64,000 nucleotides of DNA from Lepus europaeus (GCF_033115175.1 NC_084835.1:59130448-59194447); one strand, 5' to 3'; counted from the first letter of the stretch, positions 33,496 through 44,695 are shown. Notes: generated from the letters alone by a model not told the origin. Translations and numbers: made by a program.

Positions 33496-34805
33496 TAGTC
33501 ACGGGAAATAAGCTTCTTTTAAATTTTAGTTAATAGTATACATAGGAAATATCCCTTTATTATCTAAGTTCCTTATAATTAACTATTATTTACGCTACCT
33601 GGGGAGAAATAAATTGGAAAATTAAAACCAACAAGCCTGTGCAAAAGCTGCTTGAACTTGTCTGGGCTTTCTAGCCCTGAGAATTAAATGTACTTCACAG
33701 TATCCTAATAGATGCCTGTTTTGCACTTTCACATGTTGCTCTGATAGGACAACATACTGTAGCATCAGACTTACTGATTTATAATTCATCATAGAACACA
33801 AAGTAAAAAGCTATAAGAATGACAGATATAGATGAAATGACTTCAGGATAATCTTCATTGCTGTACTGTGAAAAAGATAAAAATCTGCGTTAAGACTGTA
33901 ATTGAAAAATCACTGCTAGAACTAGTTGGATGCCAACCAACAGTATCCCAGCTACCATTTTTGTTTCTTTCTACTTTGCCACTGAAAAGACTAAGACACA
34001 TTTGTCTTAATAAAACAAAAATGTAATCACATAAATTAAGAAATTTTATTCGTGTAAGTAAACCTTCCAAATATATAAAACATTCTCTATCCTTTATAAC
34101 TCGGGTCACTACTCTTTTTAAGAGGCTGGGAAAAAAGAAAAGTAAGCTCTAAAACCAACCTTCCATTCAGTATTTATACCTTTCAATTTTCAAAAAAACC
34201 ACTAGTCACTTTCCAGGAGAAAAATACTATTGCAAGTACAGGCAAGTTTAATAGAAGGCATTTAGGATCTGAAGCAGCTCACTACAATGTAGAAAAGCAA
34301 AAATATATGGAAATCATTTGCCTTGTGACTATTGTTTTAAGAACAAAATGAAACAATGAGATTCCACATGTAAACAATTATGAATGGCAGCCACACATAA
34401 CTCACTGGGTAATGCATTCTTTTCTATTCAATCTACATGTCTTCAAACACCACATTGTTGAATACTGTCTGATCATAAACATACTTGGAAATATATACTT
34501 CAATTTTTTTTCCACAGCAAACAAAAATGTGGTTTGGATGAATGTTTTTAAATATAAAAACATATGTAAAGTGCTCTGAACTCAAATATTGAAAATACAA
34601 AAGAAAAGCAACTCAAAATGTAACTAAATCAAGAACTACAGACAATATAAAAATACCCTCATTTAAATCTAACAGAATGTTTTCTTCACGACACCTGAGA
34701 GAAAATTTTGCCTTTAGATGTCTCAGGAAGAACATAAGTGAATCTTCTCTAACCAGCAAGGCTAGACTCAAGATAAAAAGAAATGCTTTATAAAAAATTT
34801 TAAGG
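33496..34805. other. Long repeat-poor stretch of intron 2
   Basis: About 1.3 kb of AT-rich sequence without recognisable SINE, LINE or LTR pieces. In this window such gaps are rare, so old conserved non-coding sequence is possible, but I see no motif that shows it. Confidence 0.4.
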
Positions 34806-35137
34806 GTTTTTTTTTTTTTTCAGATTTATGTATTTTATTTGAAAAGCAGAGTTACAGAGAGAGGGGGAGAGACAGAGATCTTCCATCTGGTGGTTTACTC
34901 CCTAAATAGCTGTAACAGCCAGAGCTGGGCTAGGCCAAAGTCAGGAGCCAGGAGCTTCCTCTCAGTCTCCGGGTGGATGCAAGAGTCCAAGCACTTGGGC
35001 CATCTTCGGCTGCTTCCCCAGGTACATCAGCAGGGAGCTGGATTGGAAGTGGAGCAGCCAGGACTCAAACTGGCACCCATGTGGGGTACTGGCACTGCAG
35101 GCAGAGGCTTTACCTGCTATGTCACAGCGCCCGTCCC
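34806..35137 (-). mobile_element. C-repeat SINE, older type
   Basis: T run, ATTTTATTTGAAAAGCAGAG, head complement TCACAGCGCCCGTCCC. Confidence 0.92.
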
Positions 35138-35152
35138 TACTATCTGGATTTT

Positions 35153-35518
35153 TTTTTTTAAGTCTTTAATTAAAGATTTGTTTCTTTATTTGAAATGCAG
35201 AGTTACAGAGAGGCAGAGAGAGAGAGAGAGAGAGAAAAGAGAGGGAGAGAGAAAGAGAAGTCTTCCATCTGCTGGTTCACTCCCCAAATGGCTGCAACGG
35301 CCAGAGCTGGGCCAATCCGAAGCCAAGAGCCAGGAGCTTGTTCCGGGTCTCCCATGCGGGTGCAGGGGCCCAAGCACTTGGGCCATCTTCAACTGCTTTC
35401 CCAGGCCATAGCAGAGAGAGAGATTGGAAGAGAAGCAGCTGGGACTCGAACCAGCACCCATATGGGATGCTGGCACTGCAGGTGGCAGCTTTACCCATCA
35501 TGCCACAGGGCCAGGCCC
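35153..35518 (-). mobile_element. C-repeat SINE, older type, next to the previous copy
   Basis: Perfect target copies TACTATCTGGATTTT at 35138-35152 and 35519-35533. It has a long AGAG tract complementing the CT-rich region. Confidence 0.96.
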
Positions 35519-35549
35519 TACTATCTGGATTTTAAAAATAAGCATTCCT

Positions 35550-35865
35550 GGGACTGGCATCTGGCACAGCAGACATCACTAGGGATGCCCACAGTCTATT
35601 TCACAGTGCCTGCGTTTGTGTCTCAGCTCCCATCTTGAGTCCAGCATCCTGCTAATGCATATCTGGGGGGCAGCAGGGGGTGCCTCAAGTGACAAGCACA
35701 TCTGCCACCCAGGTAGCAGGCCTGTTTTGAGTTCCTGGCTTCTGGCTTCAACTTAGCCCAGTCTTGGCTCCTGAGGGGTTTTAGGGAATGAACCAATAGA
35801 TGGAATATCTTTTTCTTTGCCTTACAAATAACTTCAACTAATTAATTAAATAAATAAAATTTTTA
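35550..35865 (+). mobile_element. C-repeat SINE, very old copy
   Basis: GGGACTGGCATCTGGCACAG head, AACTAATTAATTAAATAAAT tail. Target-like copies at 35534-35549 and 36207-36223 enclose this SINE and the next one. Confidence 0.85.
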
Positions 35866-36200
35866 GGGGCCAGTGCTGTGGCTTAGTAGGTTAAGCCTCC
35901 ACCTGTGGTGCCGGCATTCCATATGGGTGCCAGTTCGAGTGCCAGATGCTCCTCTTCTGATTTAGCTCTATGCTTATGGCCTAGGAAAGCAGAAAAAGAT
36001 GGCCCAAGTACTTGGGCTCATGCACCTGTGTGGGAGATCCAGGAGAAGCTCCTGGCTTCAGGTTGGTCCAGCTCTGGTCATGGTGACCATCTGGGGAGTG
36101 AACCAGTGGATGGAAGACCTTTCTCTCTGTCTCTCCCTCTCTCCATTTGTAACTCTACCTCTTAAATAAACAAATAAAATCTTTAAAAAAATTTTTTTAA
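35866..36200 (+). mobile_element. C-repeat SINE inserted in the tail of the previous SINE
   Basis: GGGGCCAGTGCTGTGGCTTA head, AAATAAACAAATAAAATCTTT tail. Confidence 0.92.
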
Positions 36201-36308
36201 ATTTTTAAAAATTAGCATTTCCTTAGCATAAAAATCTATCAATATAATTTAATTAGCTGTACATTCATTTCTTAAACTTAACATTTGTTATTTTGAGATC
36301 ATATATTT

Positions 36309-36635
36309 TTTTTTTTTTTGACAGGCAGAGTGGACAGTGAGAGAGAGACAGAGAGAAAGGTCTTCCTTTTTGCCGTTGGTTCGCCCTCCAGTGGCCACTG
36401 TGGCTGGCGCATCTCGCTGATCTGAAGCCAGGAGCCAGGTACTTGACCTGGTCTCCCATGCGGGTGCAGGGCCCAAGCACTTGGGCCATCCTCCACTGCC
36501 TTCCCGGGCCATAGCAGAGAGCTGGCCTGGAAGAGGGGCAACCGGGATAGAATCCGGTGCCCCAACCGGGACTAGAACCCGGTGTGCTGGCGCCGCAAGG
36601 CGGAGGATTAGCCTGTTAAGCCACGGCGCCGGCCC
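36309..36635 (-). mobile_element. Young-type C-repeat SINE
   Basis: T run, GACAGGCAGAGTGGACAG and head complement CACGGCGCCGGCCC. Target copies GAGATCATATATTT (36295-36308) and GAGATCACATTTTT (36636-36649). Confidence 0.95.
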
Positions 36636-36644
36636 GAGATCACA

Positions 36645-36970
36645 TTTTTTAAGATTCAATTTATTTGGCCAGCACCACGGCTCACTAGGCTAATCCTCTG
36701 TCTGTGGCACTGGCACCACAGGTTCTAGTCCCGGTTGTGGTGCCGGTTCTGTCCTGGTTGCTCCTCTTCCAGTCCAGCTCTCTGCTGTGGCCTGGGAAGG
36801 CAGTGGAGGATGGCCCAAGTACTTGGGCCCTGCACCCACATGGGAGACCAGGAGGAAGCACCTGGTTCCCGGCTTCGGATTGGCGCAGTGCACCGGCCTT
36901 AGAGGCCATTTGTGGGGTTAACCAATGGAAGGAAGACCTTTCTCTCTGTCTCTCTCTCACTAACTCTGCC

Positions 36971-37020
<50 letters not shown>

Positions 37021-37306
37021 TTCAATTTACTTGAAAGGCAAAGTTGCAGAGAGAAGGAGAAACAGAGATCTTCCATCAGTTGGTTCACCCCTAAGTGGTT
37101 GCAATGGTTTGGCCGGACAGAAGCCAGGCACTCCATATAGGTCTCCCACAAGGGTGGCAGGGGCCAAACTCATCTTCTCCTGCTTTTCCAGGTGAATTGG
37201 CAGGGAGCTGTAACAGAAGTGCAGCAGCTGGGGCTTGAACAGGTGCTCATGTGGGATGCCAGTGTTACAGGTGGCAGCTTACCCAGCTGCATCACAGTGC
37301 ACACCT
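36645..37306 (-). mobile_element. Old C-repeat SINE split by a young insertion
   Basis: Tail complement at 36645-36663; body from 37030 with CTTGAAAGGCAAAGTTGCAG to head side ATCACAGTGCACACC. The right target copy GAGATCACATATTT is 37307-37320; the left one is shared with the neighbouring young SINE. Confidence 0.9.
36664..37016 (+). mobile_element. Young-type C-repeat SINE with about 45-base A tail
   Basis: Head GGCCAGCACCACGGCTCACT, end CTAACTCTGCCTGT, then an almost pure A run to 37016. Perfect target copies AAGATTCAATTTA at 36651-36663 and 37017-37029. The long pure A tail suggests recent insertion. Confidence 0.96.
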
Positions 37307-37460
37307 GAGATCACATATTTTAATTTACATTATAGTCACAGGCTTAATGGCTCTACTAAGTAAGGAATTCAACAAATAAAAGGTCAAAAAGATCATACTC
37401 CAGCAGGAAAACAGGCAAGGGCTATAAATAAGAATCAAATGAGATTGTACTTTCATTTAA

Positions 37461-37684
37461 AAAATGTTTAATTTTACCACAAAGAGAAAGAGTAAAAGAG
37501 ACAGATATAGAGGCAAAGAGATGTCCAGGAGATGGGAATCAGCCAGGTCTTCCACGTGGGGGGGCAGAGACCCATCACTTGCTGCCTCCCAGGATGCGCA
37601 TTAGCACTAAGCTGGAACTGGAAGTGGAACTGGGACTGAAACCCAGATCGGGTGTTTTCACTGCTGTAACAAATGCCCACCCCA
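37461..37684 (-). mobile_element. Old C-repeat SINE fragment
   Basis: Body GCTGGAACTGGAAGTGGAAC and head side CTGCTGTAACAAATGCCCAC. Strongly diverged. Confidence 0.75.
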
Positions 37685-37760
37685 TACAGCTATATACCCT
37701 ATGGGCCAAGATTCAGAAACAGTCCTTCTTAATTCTTCTACATCTTCCACTTTCTCATTG

Positions 37761-38125
37761 TTTTTTTTTTAAGATTTACTTTTTTATTTATCTATTTATT
37801 TTAAAGGCAGAATGATGGAGAGACAGGGAGATCTTCCATCCACTAGTTCACTCGCCAAATGCCAACAGCCAGGGCTAGGCCAGGCCCAGGCCATGAGCCA
37901 GGAATTCCATCCAGCTCTCCCATGAAGATGGCAGGGACCCAACTACTTGGGGCCATCCTCTGCTGCCTCCCTGAGCGTGCAATAGCAGGAAGCTGACTGG
38001 AAGCATGGAATAGCGAGAATGACGCTGACTGGCAACCTGGAGTAGCCAGGACTCAAACAGGCACTCCAATATGGGATATGAGCATTCCAACTGGTGGTTT
38101 AACCCAGTGCACCGGCACATCAGTC
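37761..38125 (-). mobile_element. C-repeat SINE, old copy
   Basis: T run then AAGATTTACTTTTTTATTTA, body GGCCCAGGCCATGAGCCAGG, head side CAGTGCACCGGCACATCAG. Confidence 0.87.
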
Positions 38126-38414
38126 TCCCTTTCTCAGTTTTTAGCACCACCATCAATACTGTGTTAGCTTCCATTTTTCATTATTTCAGTCTCCACTCCT
38201 AAAATAGAAAATACAGGGTGAAATTCAGAATTTTTCTTTGGACAGGGCTATTTATGTTTTACTAACTTAATAATGACTAAACTTGGGTACTGCTCAGCTA
38301 AATGGAACATGTGATCAAAACCTAACAGAAAGTTCACAGAAATGCAAAATAAAGGCTGACTCAATGCTTCCCATTAGCTACTGCCACCACCTCCCCCAAA
38401 GTTCCTAAGTGGCT
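38126..38414. other. Intron 2 sequence without recognisable elements
   Basis: Nothing recognised. Confidence 0.4.
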
Positions 38415-38925
38415 TCTACTGAACACTAACAGACACTGTGCTAAGTGTTTTATATGCATTATCTTCCCTCTCAAAACGCCCTTGGAGTAAGGCAGCTATT
38501 GCCCCCATTGTTTTCTTTTTAAGATTTATTTATTTATTTGAAAGTCAGAGTTACACAGAGAGAGGAGAGAAAGAGAGAGAGGTCCTCCATCCACTAGTTC
38601 ACTCCCCAATTGGCCGCAACATCTGAGCTGTGCCAATCCGAAGCCAGGAGCCAGGTGCTTCTCCTGGTCTCCCACGCAGGTGCAGGGGCCCAAAGACTTA
38701 GGCCATCTTCTACTGCTTCCCCAGGCCATAGCTGAGAACTGGATTGGAAGTGGAGCAACCGGGTCTTGAACCGGCGCCCATATGGGATGCTTCGCTTCAG
38801 ACCAGGTTGTTAACCTGCTGCGCCACAGTGCCGGCCCCACCCCCATTTTTTTTCAAATGAAGTTATGAAATTTATATGATATCATTTAAGTAGGAAGAGG
38901 CTGGGATTTGAACTATTTTGGTTAG
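38415..38925 (-). mobile_element. MIR, split by a C-repeat SINE
   Basis: CACTGTGCTAAGTGTTTTAT and GCATTATCTTCCCTC at the left, then AGGCTGGGATTTGAACTATT at the right, form an antisense MIR whose core is interrupted at 38510-38839. Confidence 0.75.
38510..38839 (-). mobile_element. C-repeat SINE nested in a MIR
   Basis: Target copies CCCCCATT at 38502-38509 and 38840-38847. Tail complement AAGATTTATTTATTTATTTG, head complement CGCCACAGTGCCGGCC. Confidence 0.94.
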
Positions 38926-38953
38926 ATAATCCTTCTATTAAACACTGAAATGA

Positions 38954-39637
38954 TCTTATCAAAGTCAGCGAACTCTAAAGGCTTCCATAGCCCTGGCAAC
39001 TCATGACTAGAGCCTAGGGAGATTACTGACGCCATGAACAGGAGTGTCAAATTGTTAAGTCAGCATCAGGAGTCACTGTGTACTTACATCCCATGTGGGA
39101 TCTGACCTTAATGTGTTGTCTAATGTGAAGTGATGCTATAACAAGTACTAAAACAGTATTTTTACACTTTGTGTTTCTGTGTGGGTACAAACTGATGAGG
39201 TCTTTACTAATTATATACTGAATCGATCTTCTGTACATAAAGAGAATTGGAAATGAAAAAAAAAAAAACCTGGTGTTAAATTGGAAATGGCATAGAAAAT
39301 TAATTAATTTAAAAAAATATTATGTAGGATATCTGTCTTTAATGTGCTGTACACTGTTATTTAATTCTATAACTAGTACTCCAACGGTATTTTTTTCACT
39401 TTGTGTTGCTATATGGGGGCAAACTGTTGAAATCTTTACCTAATATATACTAAACTGATCTTCTGTATATAAAGAGAATTGAAAATGAATCTTGATGTGA
39501 ATGGAAGGGGAGAGGGAGTGGGAAAGGGGAGGGTTGCGGGTGGGAGGGAAGTTATGGGAGGGGGGAAGCCATTGTAACCCATAAGCTGCACTTTGGAAAT
39601 TTATATTCATTAAATAAAAGTTTAATAAATGAAAAAA
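38954..39637 (+). mobile_element. Rabbit L1 3' end with duplicated UTR segment
   Basis: 5'-truncated copy ending GGAAATTTATATTCATTAAA, TAAAAGTTTAATAAATG and poly(A), the 3' UTR of lagomorph L1 as I recall it. Target copies AAACACTGAAATGA (38940-38953) and AAACATTGAAATGA (39638-39651). It has no ORF2. A G-rich tract at 39506-39565 is typical of L1 3' UTRs. Confidence 0.85.
39108..39488 (+). repeat. Direct duplication inside the L1 3' UTR
   Basis: Two similar units of about 150 bp, 39108-39257 and 39339-39488. Both run from TTAATGTG, through a CACTTTGTG(T)T block, to CTTCTGTA(C/T)ATAAAGAGAATTG. An A run and about 80 bp separate them. Confidence 0.75.
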
Positions 39638-39651
39638 AAACATTGAAATGA

Positions 39652-40309
39652 GAAATATATAAAGTTTATTTCTCATTAATTTAGCATTTCAATAATTATA
39701 GTTATTAATCTTTCTTAAAGAGAATGAGGCAATAATTAAATTTAGATACTCCTTGGGTTGTTCAGTCAAAAGTATTATTACATCTTTCACTCTCATTACC
39801 AAAACACTTAGAAGTGCTATTGCCCAAGTTTAATCACTGTTTGTAAAGGTAAAATAGGTAGTATTCACTAAGAGTTGCAAAACCAGTGACTTGGAATTCA
39901 ATACTTAATTCTTTTGCTGCCTCAGCCAGGAAATGACTGTATCATCCGATTCCCTGCTCTGCTTGTCTCATAAGAGAAAGTGTGAAGGCTGAGAACAAGT
40001 GGTTTGGTGACTCCTCTGAGTGCACACAACTGTGGCTTGGACACTCGGTGTGCTGACTCAAGGCTTTTTCTATCAACCTTGCTCTTGCATGTTAAGCCAA
40101 GGTATTATGGAATATGACATATGTTTACGTGTGAACTACTAACCTAGATGTTCTTAAAGTTTGGCAATCACAATGTTCAATAATTTTATGACGGTAAAAA
40201 AGTCAAAACTTTATATTAAATGGAAAACAAATTAATACATTTAGCCTATTCTCAATTAACAAGCATGAATATTTAGAGATAATTTGGAAAGCTGTTTGAA
40301 AAGCTTAAG
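39652..40309. other. Intron 2 stretch without recognisable elements
   Basis: AT-rich sequence; nothing recognised. Confidence 0.45.
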
Positions 40310-40835
40310 TGGGGACAGGCATTTGCTATGGTGAAGACATGGGTTAAGTTGGCCGCTTCTGGAGCTGGCATCGTGGCGCAGCACGTTAGGGCACCACTTG
40401 CAACATAGTTTGAGTCCTGGCTATTCTGCTTCTGATCCAGTTCCCTACTAATGCACCTGGAAGGCAGCAGAGGATGGCCCAAGTACTTCGGCACCTGCCA
40501 CCCATGTGGGAGACCAATATTGAATTCCTTGTTCCTGGCTTTGGCATGGCTCAGTCCTGCCATTTGGGAGTGAAACAGGCAGATGGAAGATCTCTCCCTC
40601 TCCGTCACATCCCATATTTGAGTGTCTGGGTTCAACTCTTGGCTCTGGCTCCTGTCATCAGCTTCCTGCTAATGTAGACCCTGGGAGGCAGCAGTGATGG
40701 TTGTTTCTGCCACTCACGTAGGGGACATGAATTGAATTCACAGCTGTTGGCTTCAGCCCCATGGGCCACTGCAGATATTTAGGGAGTGAACCAGTAGATG
40801 GGAACACTGTCTCCTAAGCAAATATACATAAAATT
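40310..40835 (+). mobile_element. Old C-repeat SINE split by another SINE
   Basis: Head GGGGACAGGCATTTGCTATG, then from 40605 ATCCCATATTTGAGTGTCTG to the tail AAATATACATAAAATTA. Confidence 0.8.
40360..40604 (+). mobile_element. C-repeat SINE, 3'-shortened, nested in another SINE
   Basis: GGAGCTGGCATCGTGGCGCA to GATCTCTCCCTCTCCGT; the AAAT tail is missing. Confidence 0.85.
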
Positions 40836-40988
40836 ATTTTCTTAAAGTTTATATAAAATGGTAGGGTAAAAAGTTTTGGGGAAGAAGCTAATCATTTAAA
40901 GTGTATTTTACTACATTCGTATTAGGGAAAACCTTGAATGTGACAGAAAGTGTCAAAGTTTTAAATGCCAGAGATAAGAGATTTTTTT

Positions 40989-41326
40989 AAAAAAAAGATT
41001 CATTTCATTTATTTGAAAGGCAGAGTCACAGAGGGACAGGGAGAGACAGAAAGAGAGAGAGAGAGATTCTCCAACTGCTGGCCCATTCCCAAAATGGCCA
41101 GAATGGCCAGGGCTAGGCCAGATCAAAACCAGGAGCCAAGAACCTCCCCAGGTCCCCTGTGTGGGTACAAGGACCCAAGGACCTGAGCCATCCTCCACTG
41201 CTCTTCCAGGCCACAGCAGGGATCTGGATAGGAAGTGGAGCAGCTGGAACCCAAACAAGTGCCCACATGGAATGCCAGAATGGAAGATGGTAGCCTTACT
41301 TGCTATGCCAGAACACCGACCCCAAC
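40989..41326 (-). mobile_element. C-repeat SINE, older type
   Basis: Target copies AGAGATTTTTTT at 40977-40988 and 41327-41338. Head complement GCCAGAACACCGACCCC. Confidence 0.93.
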
Positions 41327-41338
41327 AGAGATTTTTTT

Positions 41339-41520
41339 TATAACAATTTAAATCAATTTTAATGAGAAAATCTATGTTATGTACAACTAACATTCCAGTG
41401 AGCTCTTAATTCCCTATGCAAAATAAAGAATTTATTTGACTTCTTAAGACCCAATTTAATTGTACAATAAGAAAAGATACTAAAAAATACAAACAGAGGT
41501 TCTTAGACATTAAGTTAAAA
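41339..41520. other. AT-rich intron 2 sequence
   Basis: Nothing recognised. Confidence 0.4.
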
Positions 41521-41536
41521 AAAAGTGTAAGCATTT

Positions 41537-41833
41537 TTTTTTAAAAAGACTTATTTATTTGAAAGGCAGAGTTAGAGAGAGAGAGAGAGAGGTAGTCTGT
41601 CTCCTGGTTCACTCCCCAGATGGCCTCAACTAGGCTGATCTGAAGCCAGGAGCCCTGAGTTTCCTCCAGGTCTCCCATGTGGGTGCAGGGGCCCAAAGAC
41701 CTGGGCCATCTTCCACTGCTTTCCCAGGCCATAGCAGAGAGTCGGATTGGAAATGCAGCAACCAGGACTCAAGCCGGCACCTGCTAGCACTGCAGGCAGC
41801 AGCTTTACTCACTACGCCACAGTGCAAGCCCCT
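41537..41833 (-). mobile_element. C-repeat SINE, older type
   Basis: Target-like copies TGTAAGCATTT (41526-41536) and TGTAAGTATTT (41840-41850). Head side CACTACGCCACAGTGCAAGC. Confidence 0.92.
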
Positions 41834-41850
41834 GCAAACTGTAAGTATTT

Positions 41851-42420
41851 ATACTATCTTGATATTAAAAAAAAACCCAAGAATGTAAAAACAAATCTAA
41901 CTAAGTAAATGAATATTATATAAACATCAGTAATCAAGAAAGCATTAGATTATAACTATGCTGACACTATTTTTACAACATTTACCTAGGTCAAATGGGT
42001 ATTTAAAAACAAAATAAAATATCTTCTCACAATTTTTTCTGATTCAAAAGAATAAGATAATTAGAAAGGGTTGTAACAAATCTGTTTTAATGTAGTAATC
42101 CTCCTTAAGGAAGACACTACACAGATCTTCAAACTTGCAACAGAAATATCAACCCAAATTCATTATCATGTTATTCATTATAAATTCTAAAGATTAGCCA
42201 ACGTTTGCCCTGAAAATAACAGAAATTTATGTAAATCAATACTGGAAACAGAATTTATTCTTTAGGCCAAATAAACAAGCACATAAATGAACATATGTAC
42301 ACGAACTATCAAAATCTATCTAAAGGCACTCATTCTTATATAAACCTAGTAACAAAAATTTAATCCTACTTCTTGTAAAAATGTCCCAATGGATTTATTT
42401 CTTCAACTCACTTCAGCTGT
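41851..42420. other. AT-rich intron 2 stretch
   Basis: Nothing recognised. Confidence 0.45.
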
Positions 42421-42707
42421 GGGGCAGGCATTTCACAGTGGTTAAGACGCCCACATCCCATATGGGAGTGCCTGGTGTGAGGTCTGACTCTGCTTCCTAA
42501 TTTTCTGCTGATGTACACCCTCAGAGGCAGCAGACGATGTCTCAAGTAATTAGGTCTTTGTCACTTATGTGGGAGACCCAGGCTGAGTTCTCAGCGCCTG
42601 GCTTCAACTTCTGGTTATTGTAGGCACTTAGGGAGTGAACCAGTGGAAGGAAGATCTGTGTCTATCGCTTTCTCTGCCTTTCAAATAAAGTGAAAATAAA
42701 CCTTTAA
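42421..42707 (+). mobile_element. Old C-repeat SINE
   Basis: GGGGCAGGCATTTCACAGTG head with GTTAAGACGCCCACATCCC; tail AAATAAAGTGAAAATAAACC. Confidence 0.85.
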
Positions 42708-42712
42708 AAATT

Positions 42713-42997
42713 GGGGCTGGTGCTGTGGTGTAATAAATTAAGCCACTGCCTGCAATGCCAGCATCCTATATGGGCATCGGTTCAAGTCCCAGGTGTTTCA
42801 CTTCCCTGGGAAAAGCAGCAGAAGATGGCTCAAGTCCTTGGGGACCTTAACCCACACTGAAAACCAGGATGAAGCTCCTGCTTCTGGCTTCAGCTTGGCC
42901 CAACCCCGACTGTTGTGGCCATTTGGGAACTGAATCAGCAGCTGGAAGTGTGCTCGCTCTCTTCCAAAATAAATAAACAAATCTTAAGAAAATAAAG
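42713..42997 (+). mobile_element. C-repeat SINE, older type
   Basis: GGGGCTGGTGCTGTGGTGTA head, short body deletion, AAATAAATAAACAAATCTTA tail. Adjacent to the previous copy. Confidence 0.9.
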
Positions 42998-42999
42998 TA

Positions 43000-43142
43000 A
43001 TCCAGCTGGAGATAGTGGTGATGGCTTAAGAAGTTGGGTCCCCGTCACCACTTAGAAGAACCACATTGAGTTCCTAGCTCCTGGCTTCAGCCTGGCACTC
43101 CACTCACTCGCTCTCTTTCAAACAAAACGAAACAAAATAAAA
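43000..43142 (+). mobile_element. Old C-repeat SINE, 3' half
   Basis: GATGGCTTAAGAAGTTGGGT and GAGTTCCTAGCTCCTGGCTT identify the half element; tail of AAAC/AAAT repeats. Confidence 0.75.
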
Positions 43143-43143
43143 T

Positions 43144-43440
43144 GGGGCCACTGCTGTGGTTGCAGTGGGTTAAATCACGGCTTACAGTGCTGGCATCCCA
43201 TATGGGTGCTCCACTTCCAATCTGACTACCTGCTAACATGCCTGGAAAAGCAATGGAAGATGGCCCAAGTACTTGGGTCCCTGCATCCATGAGGGAGATG
43301 TGGAGAAAACTCCTGGCTCCTGAAAACTTCTCTCTCCCTCCCTCTCTCTCTCTCTCTCTCCCCTCTTCCCTTCCTCTCTGTAATGCTGCCTTTTGAATAA
43401 ATAAATATTTTTAAAAATATAATAAATAAATAAATAAATA
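43144..43440 (+). mobile_element. C-repeat SINE, older type
   Basis: GGGGCCACTGCTGTGGTTGC head, long CT tract, GAATAAATAAATATT tail plus AAAT repeats. Fourth of four consecutive plus-strand copies from 42421. Confidence 0.92.
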
Positions 43441-43620
43441 ATTATTTCTTAAAAATAACCCAGCTAGAGTGCTTTGGGGGTAGCTATGAATGAGACTGGT
43501 CATATGCTGATTGCTGTGGAAGTAAAGTGATGGGTAGATGAGGGTTATTTTACTATTCTCCTTAATTTATGTGTGTTTGAAAATTTCCTAGAGTCCAACT
43601 GAAATTTCATTTTTGTTTAG
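43441..43620 (+). mobile_element. Old L1-type 3' end (tentative)
   Basis: GAATGAGACTGGTCATATGC and GTGTGTTTGAAAATTTCCTA resemble an L1M 3' end. Confidence 0.4.
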
Positions 43621-44416
43621 TACAGTAATTCGACAGGTGAAGTGGTCAGTGAAAATAAATTTTAATCTTCGCTTATACATTTTAGCAGCTATTACAGCTA
43701 CATTAAACATGTCGGAGGGAACTGACTTATGCTTCCATTAAATTACAAGGCTAACAATCCTTCTGGACATTAATTTCAAAGATTTTCATGAAGTGTTAAG
43801 AAAAACCTGGATAAAAATGGGTTAGAGAGTCATCTTTTAAGAGTGGGGAAGTGGGATGAAGAGGAAAAAACAATACAAGAAAATAATGTTCACAAAAGAA
43901 AAAACACCTTACATTGTAAGTCAAACTATTACTAGCACATTAACAAAGCAAGATAACAGTAGCAATAGTTTCATGTGGAATCTAATTTGCACTAAGCAAA
44001 AAGAAAGGGAAAGTTAATTTTTTATTTATTGTAATTAAGAGAGCCCTGAGGCTACCTGAACTATTCATAGTCTTCAGGTATAACAAAATATACCTTTTAA
44101 AGCTAGAAATTATTACTAAGAAATAAACTATTTTGAAATTTTTACATTTTTCAGAAAATTTAAATTTATTTAATAATTAAATTACTATTTTAAAATAAAA
44201 AAGCAGACCATCAATTTAGTACATAAAATTGTGAAATAAATTTTCAGATAACCAGTAAAATGCAAAATGATGCAGCAATGACCACTGAACCTGAGTGCGA
44301 ATATTTTCAAGAAGCAGGTTTTATATCATCCTAAAAAAAGACCATAAATATTAGCTAAAGGTACTCATAAGTAATTATGGGGTTTTCTGTGCTTTATGCA
44401 AAATAGTTCTTGAGCT
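43621..44416. other. AT-rich intron 2 stretch
   Basis: Nothing recognised. Confidence 0.45.
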
Positions 44417-44695
44417 GTAGGCATTTGGCATAGTGATTGAGACACATCCATCTCTTACTGGAATAAGAATGCCTGAGATCCAGTCTGGCTCTGCTCCCAA
44501 TTCCAGATTCCTGGTAACAGGCAACCTGGGAGGCAGCAGGTGATGGCTCAAGTGCATGAGTCCTTGCCACCACAGGGAAGACCTGGGTTGAGTTCCTGGC
44601 TTCTAGGCCTTTGGGGAATGATCCAGTAAATGGGAGCTTTCAGTGTCTGTCTGTCTCTGTCTACCTCGCAAATAAATAAATAAACCCTAAAAAAG
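44417..44695 (+). mobile_element. Old C-repeat SINE
   Basis: TAGGCATTTGGCATAGTGAT head, GGCAGCAGGTGATGGCTCAA body, AAATAAATAAATAAACCC tail. Confidence 0.85.

Noticed and set aside
34839..35411. 190-codon open frame
   Set aside because: It runs through two minus-strand SINEs; the peptide is SINE sequence read backwards.
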